Made by a program: the position numbers and the translations under genes
Shown here: piece after piece, positions 1-5,527 of the stretch
How the letters are laid out: the number at the start of each line of letters is the position of its first letter
Numbering within the stretch: position 1 is the stretch's first letter
The notes under the pieces: generated by a model
What the model saw: only the letters and a program-made list of their open reading frames with translations
Told to the model about the DNA's origin: nothing
The model's database searches: none
NCBI GenBank assembly: GCA_018822835.1
Contig: JAHJJO010000092.1
Coordinates: 1-5,954, forward strand
Direction: 5' to 3'
DNA from: Patescibacteria group bacterium
GTDB lineage: Bacteria > Patescibacteriota > Patescibacteriia > Patescibacteriales > JAHJJO01
Length of the DNA: 5,954 nt

Positions 1-47
1 ATATTAAATAAAATTTTTTACAGCGCTACAATTCATAATTTATTTAA

Positions 48-78
48 CAACAAATAATAATTTTCTTGTTATTTGTTG
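48..78. repeat. AT-rich inverted repeat in the rny leader
   Basis: CAACAAATAA (48-57) and TTATTTGTTG (69-78) are perfect 10-bp arms. Pairing can continue inward by three pairs (58/68 as G-U, 59/67, 60/66), leaving a 5-nt loop TTTTC. The repeat ends one base before the ATG at 79. It could be an operator, an mRNA 5' hairpin, or the terminator of a gene left of the window; no U-run follows, which argues against a terminator. The arms are seen directly; the role is not known. Confidence 0.5.
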
Positions 79-105
79 ATGTCTAAAAAATCAACCTCCT
101 ATTAT
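76..105 (+). promoter_or_regulatory. possible sigma70-like promoter for rny
   Basis: TTGATG (76-81) and TATTAT (100-105) are separated by 18 nt, close to the TTGACA/TATAAT consensus. Transcription would begin near 112, only about 9 nt before the preferred rny ATG at 121, giving a nearly leaderless mRNA. In so AT-rich a sequence chance matches are common, so this is a weak call. If it is right, the ATG at 79 cannot be the start for this transcript. Confidence 0.25.
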
Positions 106-120
106 AGCAGAATTAAATTT

Positions 121-1635
121 ATGGAATATCTATTTTATACAATTCTGGCTGTAGGCGGTTTTTTTATTGGTTATTGGTTACGAAAAAAACAATCTTTATC
201 ACGGGTTGATAGCGCTGAAGCAAAAGCGGAAAAAATTTTATCTGAAACCAAAACCAAACAACAAACATTACTGCTAAAAGCGCAGGATAAAGCTTTAAAA
301 ATTATTGAAGAAGGGAAAAAAGAAGAAGAAGTTCGCAGACATGAAATAAATAATTTACAAAACAGGTTAGAACAAAGAGAAACAACCTTTTCACAAAAAT
401 TATTAGAACTGCAGGACAAACAACAAAAACTTTATGACAAAGTCGGAAGAGTTGAGGAGGTTAAAAATCAAATTAATCAAATTAAAATTCAGCAATTGGA
501 AAAATTAGGAAAAATTGCGGCTATGTCAAAAAAGGAAGCGCAAGAAATACTGTTTAAAAATGTTGAAGAAAATATTAAAGAAGATTTAATAACGCGAATT
601 AATAAAATGGAGAAAGAAGTAGATGAAGTTTATGAAGAAAAAGCTCGTAATCTTATAGCTGACTCTGCGCAGAGATTGGTTTCAGACTATGCGCCAAGCT
701 TAACAAGCACAACAGTAGACCTTCCTAACGACGATATGAAAGGTCGTATAATCGGACGTGAAGGAAGAAATATTAGAGCTATTGAACAGCTCACAGGGGT
801 TGAAATTGTTGTTGATGATTCACCTGGCATTATTACTATTTCCGGATTTTCTGCAATTAGAAGGCATATAGCTAAACGAGCCTTAGACTATTTAATTAAA
901 GATGGCAGAATTCATCCTACTAAAATTGAAAGCGCTATTGAACAAGCGCGCCAAGGATTGGCCCTTGATATTAAAAAAGCCGGAGAAGAAGCTATCTACG
1001 ATGTTGGTGTAACAGGATTTGACCCAAAATTAGTGCAAATTTTAGGCAGATTAAAATACAGAACAAGTTATGGCCAAAACGCTCTTAATCATTCAATTGA
1101 AGTGGCGCATTTATCAGCTCTTTTAGCAGAAGAATTAAAAGCAGATGTTACATTAGCCAAAAAAAGCGGTTTATTACATGATATTGGAAAAGCTGTTGAC
1201 CATGAAGTTCAAGGAACACACCCTGTAATCGGTGGTAATATTGCCAAAAAATTTAACTTGCCTCAGGAAATTATTGATCCCATTGAGACGCATCATGATG
1301 ACCACCCAGCCGGTCTTATATCAATTATTGTTAAAGTTGCCGATGCGATTTCATCAGCGCGACCTGGAGTGCGCCACGACACATTTGAACGTTACATTCA
1401 ACGATTAGAAGAATTAGAAAAAATTGCTCTTTCATTCCATGGCGTAGAAAAAGCATATGCTATACAAGCGGGAAGGGAAATAAGAGTTCTTGTTTCTGCT
1501 GAAAAAATAGATGATTTAGCCGCGCATACTTTAGCCAGAAATATTGCTAAAAAAATTGAAGCGGAATTAAAATATCCTGGTGAAATTAAAGTTAATGTGA
1601 TCAGAGAATTAAGAGTGTTAGAATATGCAAGATAG
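121..1635 (+). CDS. rny: ribonuclease Y (membrane-anchored HD-domain endoribonuclease)
   Basis: RNase Y is the membrane-bound endoribonuclease that starts bulk mRNA decay in many bacteria lacking RNase E. From the ATG at 121 the product is 504 aa. Residues 1-19 (MEYLFYTILAVGGFFIGYW) form the single N-terminal membrane helix, followed by RKK. A long charged Lys/Glu-rich coiled coil runs to about residue 190. The KH domain carries GRIIGREGRNIR at 208-219. The HD domain carries H324 (HSIEVAH), the catalytic pair H353-D354 (GLLHDIGKA), HHDD at 391-394 and D408 (ADAISSARPG). The C-terminus, GEIKVNVIRELRVLEYAR, is typical. Length and order match Bacillus subtilis RNase Y (520 aa), and all metal-binding positions are present. 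An ATG at 79 would add 14 residues (MSKKSTSYYSRIKF) before the helix; I prefer 121 because the family normally starts right at the membrane segment. Neither start has a Shine-Dalgarno sequence. No ymdB follows. Confidence 0.97.
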   Translation: MEYLFYTILAVGGFFIGYWLRKKQSLSRVDSAEAKAEKILSETKTKQQTLLLKAQDKALKIIEEGKKEEEVRRHEINNLQNRLEQRETTFSQKLLELQDKQQKLYDKVGRVEEVKNQINQIKIQQLEKLGKIAAMSKKEAQEILFKNVEENIKEDLITRINKMEKEVDEVYEEKARNLIADSAQRLVSDYAPSLTSTTVDLPNDDMKGRIIGREGRNIRAIEQLTGVEIVVDDSPGIITISGFSAIRRHIAKRALDYLIKDGRIHPTKIESAIEQARQGLALDIKKAGEEAIYDVGVTGFDPKLVQILGRLKYRTSYGQNALNHSIEVAHLSALLAEELKADVTLAKKSGLLHDIGKAVDHEVQGTHPVIGGNIAKKFNLPQEIIDPIETHHDDHPAGLISIIVKVADAISSARPGVRHDTFERYIQRLEELEKIALSFHGVEKAYAIQAGREIRVLVSAEKIDDLAAHTLARNIAKKIEAELKYPGEIKVNVIRELRVLEYAR

Positions 1636-1639
1636 TAGA

Positions 1640-1677
1640 ATAGTCCATAAAGTCGAAAGTCAAAAGTCTATAAAGTC
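1640..1677. repeat. AAAGTC repeat cluster after rny
   Basis: Just after the rny stop there are four AAAGTC units in a row with short variable spacers: ATAAAGTC, GAAAGTC, AAAAGTC, TATAAAGTC. The block begins ATAGTCCATAAAGTC. Almost the same sequence (ATAGTTCATAAAGTC, AAAAGTC, TATAAAGTC, GAAA) occurs at 5430-5507 between two other genes, in the same + strand orientation. It is not coding and is not a terminator. It looks like a dispersed intergenic repeat of this genome; its role is unknown. Confidence 0.6.
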
Positions 1678-1703
1678 AATTTAAATAAAAATTTTTGGCC
1701 TCA

Positions 1704-1729
1704 TCACAGTCCGCCGTGGCGGACTGTGA
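1704..1729. repeat. GC-rich palindrome (REP-like), possible rny terminator
   Basis: The 12-nt arms TCACAGTCCGCC (1704-1715) and GGCGGACTGTGA (1718-1729) are perfectly complementary around a central GT; in RNA a 4-nt loop CGTG is likely. It is far richer in G and C than its surroundings. Its 20-nt core CAGTCCGCCGTGGCGGACTG (1707-1726) recurs with three differences at 5931-5950, so it is a repeat family and not only a terminator. The tail ACGTTTTATTTA is moderately T-rich, so it may also end rny transcripts, which would be a weak use. Confidence 0.65.
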
Positions 1730-1739
1730 CGTTTTATTT

Positions 1740-1919
1740 ATGACATTGATAATAAAAAAGTTAATTTATACTGAACTGTTTTATTTGTTTACAGGTGCGC
1801 TGATTATTTTTGCAGGACTAGAAATTCTTTGGCCAAATATCATTTTGACTTATATAAACATAAATTATACACTGCTTTTATGGATGATTAGTGGTATTGC
1901 CGTATTGCTGATTGAATAA
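1740..1919 (+). CDS. small two-helix membrane protein, hypothetical
   Basis: From the ATG at 1740 the frame encodes 59 aa. It begins with a short basic stretch (MTLIIKKLIYTE), then a first hydrophobic helix about 13-29 (LFYLFTGALIIFAGLEI), a polar loop with WPN and YININY, and a second helix about 44-57 (LLLWMISGIAVLLI). This looks like a small integral membrane protein with two spans; I do not recognise a family. The frame could be opened further from a TTG at 1695, but that would translate the GC-rich palindrome into the N-terminus, so I chose the ATG. There is no Shine-Dalgarno sequence, and the palindrome ends 10 nt before the start, which could limit translation. It lies between rny and the convergent alkylation repair gene. 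Real membrane-like composition supports it; its small size keeps confidence moderate. Confidence 0.45.
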   Translation: MTLIIKKLIYTELFYLFTGALIIFAGLEILWPNIILTYININYTLLLWMISGIAVLLIE

Positions 1920-1951
1920 AAGACAATAGATAATACAGCAGTATTTGTTTG

Positions 1952-2806
1952 TTATCTCTCTATTGCTTTCTGCCTCCATTCTTTTGGCATTTTTTCTATT
2001 GCATACCGCAAGGCAGTTCGCGGCATTTTCTTTTTATTTTTCATCACATATTTAAAAACTTCATTTGGATAAATATTACTTGCTTCTTTTAGCATCCATC
2101 CGTATCCTTTTTGAACCATATCATCAATGTCCACTAAAAGAATGTCCGCGATTTTAAAAATATTTTTTAAAACATTTTTTCGTCTTATAGAATAAACCCC
2201 ATTAGAAAATGTTCGAGTTGAGCGTGAAACTCTATTCTCGCTAAAGTTGCATATTTTATCTTGTGGCAAGTTGTGTAGTATTTTTCTAACGGGGTAAATT
2301 AAAATTACAGCAGATGCTCGTCTTAGCCATCTGTTTTTAGATTTTGCCCATTTTTTAGTTTGATTAAACAACTCTGGAAATTGAAAAAACAATTCGCCAA
2401 AAGCGTGTCCGCAAAAATCATCGCAAGTTGCCCAATTTGAAACATATTTTTTCAACCATTTTTCAAAAACATTAAAATCAGATTTTTCAAATTGTTTTTT
2501 TAGCCGAAACGCCCAGTCAAAGGCAATCGTTACTTCTTCATTGCTCCCCGCTTTCAACAACTTCTCGCATAAATTAAAAATTTCTTTTTTAACATAAGAA
2601 TCCTCCGCCGAATCGGATGGGAGATTCTGACGAGACCAGGAAGTAAAATGCTTCGCGCTGATTTTTCTTACAACTGGAATTCTTACCCCAATTATTTTTA
2701 CCTCTTCTTTAAAAAAATTCTGCGCTCCTTTTTTATATTTTTCATCTATATTTTTTCTTAACTCTTTTTTAATTTCTAAAATAATTTTTTGCATTGCTTT
2801 TTGCAT
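1952..2806 (-). CDS. AlkD-like DNA alkylation repair protein (HEAT-repeat DNA glycosylase family), with two apparent insertions
   Basis: This is a 284-aa member of the DNA_alkylation family (PF08713, AlkD-like), all-helical HEAT-like proteins that remove bulky or cationic alkylated purines. Seen in the sequence: the N-terminal family signature VKIIGVRIPVVRKISAKHF (36-54), EEVTIAFDWAFRLKK (90-104), NWATCDDFCGH (124-134) and VQKGYGWMLKEAS (231-243). By position, W125, D129 and W237 correspond to W109, D113 and W187 of Bacillus cereus AlkD, so the active site looks intact. Two stretches look extra compared with the family's usual 230-240 aa: residues 56-70 (SWSRQNLPSDSAEDS) and 171-204 (YPVRKILHNL to FSNGV). 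Each falls on a repeat-like DNA segment (see entries at 2598-2640 and 2196-2295). Without them the length would be about 235. A good promoter lies upstream at 2852-2880. An in-frame stop four to six bases before the ATG excludes an earlier start; M5 is the only near alternative. AGAAGG lies about 18 nt upstream, too far for normal ribosome binding. Confidence 0.88.
   Translation of the reverse strand: MQKAMQKIILEIKKELRKNIDEKYKKGAQNFFKEEVKIIGVRIPVVRKISAKHFTSWSRQNLPSDSAEDSYVKKEIFNLCEKLLKAGSNEEVTIAFDWAFRLKKQFEKSDFNVFEKWLKKYVSNWATCDDFCGHAFGELFFQFPELFNQTKKWAKSKNRWLRRASAVILIYPVRKILHNLPQDKICNFSENRVSRSTRTFSNGVYSIRRKNVLKNIFKIADILLVDIDDMVQKGYGWMLKEASNIYPNEVFKYVMKNKKKMPRTALRYAIEKMPKEWRQKAIER
2196..2295. 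repeat. 100-bp MITE-like segment with terminal inverted repeats, in frame inside the alkylation repair gene
   Basis: ACCCCATTAGAAAA (2196-2209) and TTTTCTAACGGGGT (2282-2295) are inverted repeats matching at 13 of 14 positions. Together they bound a stretch that, in the gene's frame, encodes residues 171-204. Family members normally pass directly from the RRASAV...I helix into the KNIFKIADILL helix, so this segment looks inserted. The reading frame stays open. The ends resemble the arms ACCCTGTTAAAT of the hairpin at 5453-5484 (ACCCYGTTA shared), suggesting one repeat family. No transposase is encoded; no clear target duplication is seen. Confidence 0.55.
2598..2640. repeat. GC-rich imperfect hairpin in frame inside the alkylation repair gene
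   Basis: These 43 bases are 58% G+C in a gene of about 30-35%. GAATC (2610-2614) pairs with GATTC (2623-2627) around an 8-nt loop, and the flanks CGCC/GACG extend the stem with one bulge and one wobble pair on the coding strand. It encodes residues 56-70 (SWSRQNLPSDSAEDS), a polar stretch with no counterpart I know of in the family. It starts TCCGCCG after GAATCC, as the shared palindrome core does, but is not an obvious copy of it. The hairpin is seen; its status as an inserted repeat is inferred. Confidence 0.4.
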
Positions 2807-2851
2807 AAATTAAAACGGTATATTACCTTCTTTTAATTTTTTTATAATTTT

Positions 2852-2880
2852 AATATAACAGGCTTATTTTAATTTATCAA
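2852..2880 (-). promoter_or_regulatory. sigma70-type promoter of the alkylation repair gene
   Basis: On the minus strand, TTGATA (2880-2875) and TATATT (2857-2852) each match consensus at 5 of 6 positions and are separated by exactly 17 nt. Transcription would start near 2845, leaving a leader of about 39 nt before the ATG at 2806. It lies in the 112-bp gap after the YdjM-like gene, so the repair gene can be expressed on its own. No operator-like palindrome was seen in this gap. Confidence 0.6.
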
Positions 2881-2918
2881 GTGCAAATTGATTTTTTCAT
2901 TTTTTAACCCGCAAAAAA

Positions 2919-3356
2919 TTAAAAGCTTAGAATCATTAAAAAAATTAGAAAAATTGTAATTATTATTTCAGTTTTAGAAGAAATTGGCAAAATACCCTGA
3001 AATGTTTTTTTAAACGGATAAAGATATTGCTTATTATCAATATCTACCCAATCAAGAATTAAATGAATTATATAACCAACAAAAAAATATAATCCGACAG
3101 TAAAATTAAAAAACATTATTGGACTGCTTATAACAATCGCGCCGAAAAGTGAATGAACATATTTTGTTTTATAAGAAATTTTATATTTGTTTTCAAAACG
3201 AATACTATTAATAATTTCTCGCCATGAAAAAATTTTATGTTTAAAAATTATATACAAATGATCAATGTCAGGCAAAACAGAGCCTAAAAATATAAACCAA
3301 AAATTCCCAAAATAATTTCCCAAAGTAACGCCAATTATATAATGCGCTAAAATCAT
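2919..3356 (-). CDS. YdjM-like membrane-bound metal-dependent hydrolase
   Basis: This 145-aa membrane protein fits the YdjM/LexA-binding inner-membrane hydrolase family (PF04307), whose substrate is unknown. The usual metal-ligand pattern is visible: H5 (MILAHYIIG), GSVLPDIDH at 25-33 with D30, D32 and H33, VHSLFGA at 67-73 with H68, and HLILDWVD at 98-105 with H98 and D102. Hydrophobic helices lie at about 6-27, 70-101 (possibly two) and 128-144. The segment IDNKQYLYPF (106-115) is like the family's C-terminal stretch before the last helix. The start ATG fits, since H5 must be near the N-terminus; no Shine-Dalgarno sequence is present. The gap to the end of the upstream surface-protein gene is only 26 bp, so the two are probably co-transcribed. 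Assignment to the family is secure; the reaction is not known. Confidence 0.85.
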   Translation of the reverse strand: MILAHYIIGVTLGNYFGNFWFIFLGSVLPDIDHLYIIFKHKIFSWREIINSIRFENKYKISYKTKYVHSLFGAIVISSPIMFFNFTVGLYFFVGYIIHLILDWVDIDNKQYLYPFKKTFQGILPISSKTEIIITIFLIFLMILSF

Positions 3357-3382
3357 AATAAATTTTTATAAAAAATGTTTTT

Positions 3383-5422
3383 TTACTCTACAACCCGACC
3401 GTCGCTAATGCCCATGGCAGTTTCGTCGTCCTCTAATTTTGTGGTTTTTGTTTTTGTTGTTTTAATAATGTCAGAGGATGTTTTATTATCAATTGCATGC
3501 GCATTTGAACCAGGCAGTAAAACCATGATTTTATCAACATCATTGATTGTCGGAGTAATGCTTATACTGAATTCAGCGTCTGCTTTATAAACAGTAATTG
3601 GAAGTCTTCCAATTTGCCATGTTATTTTATGTTGTTCATTATCATACTGAACAGAGCCTACTTCAGCGCTATTTTTGTTATTCCAATGAATATTATCTGG
3701 TAAATTCACTTCAACTTTCGCATCGCGTAATTCATGTAAATTATTAGTTATTGTCCAATAAACCTTTAAAGATGTTGCCTGTCCTATTTTAAATGGCAAT
3801 GGTCCTGCTCCAACTGGGACATCATCTTCATTAAAATATCTTACTGATTCTTTTAATAAAAAATCGCTATTAATTCTGTTAGCAATAATATTACTGCGGT
3901 TGTCTGTGTTAGTTTCTTTATCAACCACAGGCTCATCAGCGGAAACATCATTGTTATCGTCATCGTCATCATTTTTTGCAATATCAAATTGCGCATAGCT
4001 TTTAATTTGAAAATCTTTACCTATATCTGTTTCTTTAAAATTTGCCACATTAATGGAAAAATCTATAATTTCTTCCTGATCAACTTCCAACTCTGTTAAA
4101 TTTGGAATTTCGTTTTTACTCCATATTATAGTATTATTTTTTTTAATTCCGTTATTTTTGTCATCTAAGCTCGTCCAATCAAAAAAATCCCCTTCTAAAA
4201 CAGCCATGATCATAACATTTTTTATATCAACCTCGCCTTTGTTGGCATATACAATTGAATAGGTTAAATTTTCTCCAAAATCTATTGTCTGATCGTTTTT
4301 TGATCCATTTATTATTAATGTTAAATTCAAATTGCTTTGCATTATTTCAACGCTGATTTTCTTTTCTAAAAAAATATACATTTGCTCATCATTTCCTGTT
4401 TGCCACAAAGTTAATGTCATATCTTGTTTGCCATCAATTTTTTGATTAACTTTGTATTTTATCTCTAATTTTTGCTCTTGCTTTTTTATTCCACTAACAT
4501 GCCAAATGTTTGGCTTAATTTGTTCGACCATAAACGCGTCAACATCCTTGATGTTATCAGAACTTGTAGCAGTTAATGAAATTAATTCTATATTTTCTGG
4601 CAACGTTGTTGTTATAAAAAAATCCTGTAAAAAATTATTGTCATTAGTTGTTAAATTAATTGCAATATTATTATCTTCATTCATTAGAGCTGTAGGGGAA
4701 TATTCAAAATCAAAATCAACGCCAATATCGCTTATAGAAGTAATATAAGAGGCCTCTTTTTTAAATGTGGAAGTAAAATTTTCCGGCATATAAGTCATAT
4801 CTGCCAACAATATAGCTGAAGCATTTTTTTCGCCTATTATTTTTCCTTTAATTTGAATAGTTCCTTCTTGATTTGCGTTTATTTTATCAAAATGCCATGT
4901 AAAATTTTTAATTTGCGGTTTAGGAACGCTTTCTAAAAAAATAAAATTGTCAGGATAAACTGCTTTAATGCTAACATTTGACATGCTCACTCTGCTTAAA
5001 TTTTTATATTTAATAGTCCAAAAAAATTCTTCACCAGCCATAACCTTGTCTTTGCCCTGGATTGCAAATTCAATTGCTGTTGCGTCAGAATCAACATTGG
5101 TCAAATAATAATAAATTCCATGACCTATGCCCGTGATTAAAGAAGCAAAAATTAAAAAACTAAAAAACCAAAAAAGAAATCCTTTCTTTTTTTTAACATC
5201 AAATTTATGCATATTCACTAGATTTTCATCGTCATTTTGATAAATTTCTGATAAACTATCATTAATCTCTTCCTGTTTTTGTTTTTCTTCAATAATTTCT
5301 TCAAATTCTTCAAGCTCATGATCTGTTGGCAGTTGCCGTTTAATAAATTCAGATATATTAGAATTATTTTTTGTCATATTAATTCTAACTTTCACTTTTT
5401 GTTTTTTAGAAGATTGATCCAT
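3383..5422 (-). CDS. large membrane-anchored surface protein with DUF11-like beta-sandwich domains
   Basis: The product is 679 aa. Residues 1-79 are a charged cytoplasmic tail rich in Glu, Gln and Lys. KKKK (77-80) precedes one membrane helix at about 81-108, so the rest should lie outside the cell. Four beta-rich segments follow at roughly 115-225, 230-360, 363-480 and 540-625. The third has the DUF11-type GENLTYSIVYANKG (383-396); the fourth reads VYWTITNNLHELRDAKVEVNLP, then ITWQIGRLP. Between them lies an acidic linker (482-510) with five Asp in a row at 485-489. The C-terminus is a Lys/Thr-rich then acidic tail, with no sorting signal seen. DUF11-like repeats are common in surface and adhesive proteins, but no enzyme motif is visible and the function is unknown. 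It sits after leuS (105-bp gap) and just before the YdjM-like gene. M16 (ATG at 5377) is an alternative start; neither start has a Shine-Dalgarno sequence. Confidence 0.85.
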   Translation of the reverse strand: MDQSSKKQKVKVRINMTKNNSNISEFIKRQLPTDHELEEFEEIIEEKQKQEEINDSLSEIYQNDDENLVNMHKFDVKKKKGFLFWFFSFLIFASLITGIGHGIYYYLTNVDSDATAIEFAIQGKDKVMAGEEFFWTIKYKNLSRVSMSNVSIKAVYPDNFIFLESVPKPQIKNFTWHFDKINANQEGTIQIKGKIIGEKNASAILLADMTYMPENFTSTFKKEASYITSISDIGVDFDFEYSPTALMNEDNNIAINLTTNDNNFLQDFFITTTLPENIELISLTATSSDNIKDVDAFMVEQIKPNIWHVSGIKKQEQKLEIKYKVNQKIDGKQDMTLTLWQTGNDEQMYIFLEKKISVEIMQSNLNLTLIINGSKNDQTIDFGENLTYSIVYANKGEVDIKNVMIMAVLEGDFFDWTSLDDKNNGIKKNNTIIWSKNEIPNLTELEVDQEEIIDFSINVANFKETDIGKDFQIKSYAQFDIAKNDDDDDNNDVSADEPVVDKETNTDNRSNIIANRINSDFLLKESVRYFNEDDVPVGAGPLPFKIGQATSLKVYWTITNNLHELRDAKVEVNLPDNIHWNNKNSAEVGSVQYDNEQHKITWQIGRLPITVYKADAEFSISITPTINDVDKIMVLLPGSNAHAIDNKTSSDIIKTTKTKTTKLEDDETAMGISDGRVVE

Positions 5423-5429
5423 AAAAATA

Positions 5430-5507
5430 ATAGTTCATAAAGTCAAAAGTCCACCCTGTTAAATATGAAAAAATTTAACAGGGTAAATAAAGTCTATAAA
5501 GTCGAAA
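5430..5507. repeat. composite intergenic repeat: AAAGTC cluster split by a hairpin
   Basis: The left part, ATAGTTCATAAAGTC plus AAAAGTC (5430-5451), and the right part, AAAGTC, TATAAAGTC, GAAA (5489-5507), are the same units seen at 1640-1677. There they are contiguous; here a perfect hairpin plus a few bases separates them. The block fills most of the 105-bp gap between leuS and the surface-protein gene. I see no convincing promoter in the rest of the gap, so the surface-protein gene may be read through from leuS. Confidence 0.6.
5453..5484. repeat. 12-bp-arm perfect hairpin (ACCCTGTTAAAT arms)
   Basis: ACCCTGTTAAAT (5453-5464) and ATTTAACAGGGT (5473-5484) are perfectly complementary around an 8-nt loop ATGAAAAA. 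On the minus strand it lies 43 nt after the leuS stop, so it could act as a terminator or 3'-end stabiliser. However, the bases after it on that strand (GGACTTTTGACTTT) are not a clean U-run. The arms resemble the terminal repeats at 2196-2295, which favours a mobile or repeat origin. Confidence 0.65.
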
Positions 5508-5527
5508 TTTGATTAGAAATTAAAATT

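Noticed and set aside
73..120. TTG (73) or ATG (79) as rny start
   Set aside because: The extension is polar and precedes a membrane helix that in this family begins at the N-terminus; the TTG also lies inside the inverted repeat. ATG 79 stays possible.
171..419. 82-aa minus-strand frame, Ser/Cys/Phe-rich
   Set aside because: It lies antisense to the coiled-coil region of rny; its composition is what the reverse of Lys/Glu-rich codons gives.
1695..1739. TTG start extending the small membrane ORF by 15 residues
   Set aside because: It would translate the repeat palindrome, and an ATG with a typical basic N-terminus follows in frame.
1924..1965. Inverted repeat CAATAG-ATAA / TTAT-CTATTG as a terminator between the convergent genes
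   Set aside because: The stem is short, has a 4-nt bulge and a long loop, overlaps the repair gene's stop codon and has no T-run.
3375..3590. 71-aa plus-strand frame
   Set aside because: It lies antisense to the C-terminus of the surface-protein gene, which has a clear domain pattern; no own signals.
3951..3975. GTC/ATC triplet repeat as a mobile or regulatory repeat
   Set aside because: It is simply the Asp/Asn codon run of the acidic linker in the surface protein.
4452..4748. 98-aa plus-strand frame with hydrophobic stretches
   Set aside because: It lies wholly antisense to the surface-protein gene, and its hydrophobicity mirrors Asn/Lys/Glu-rich codons.
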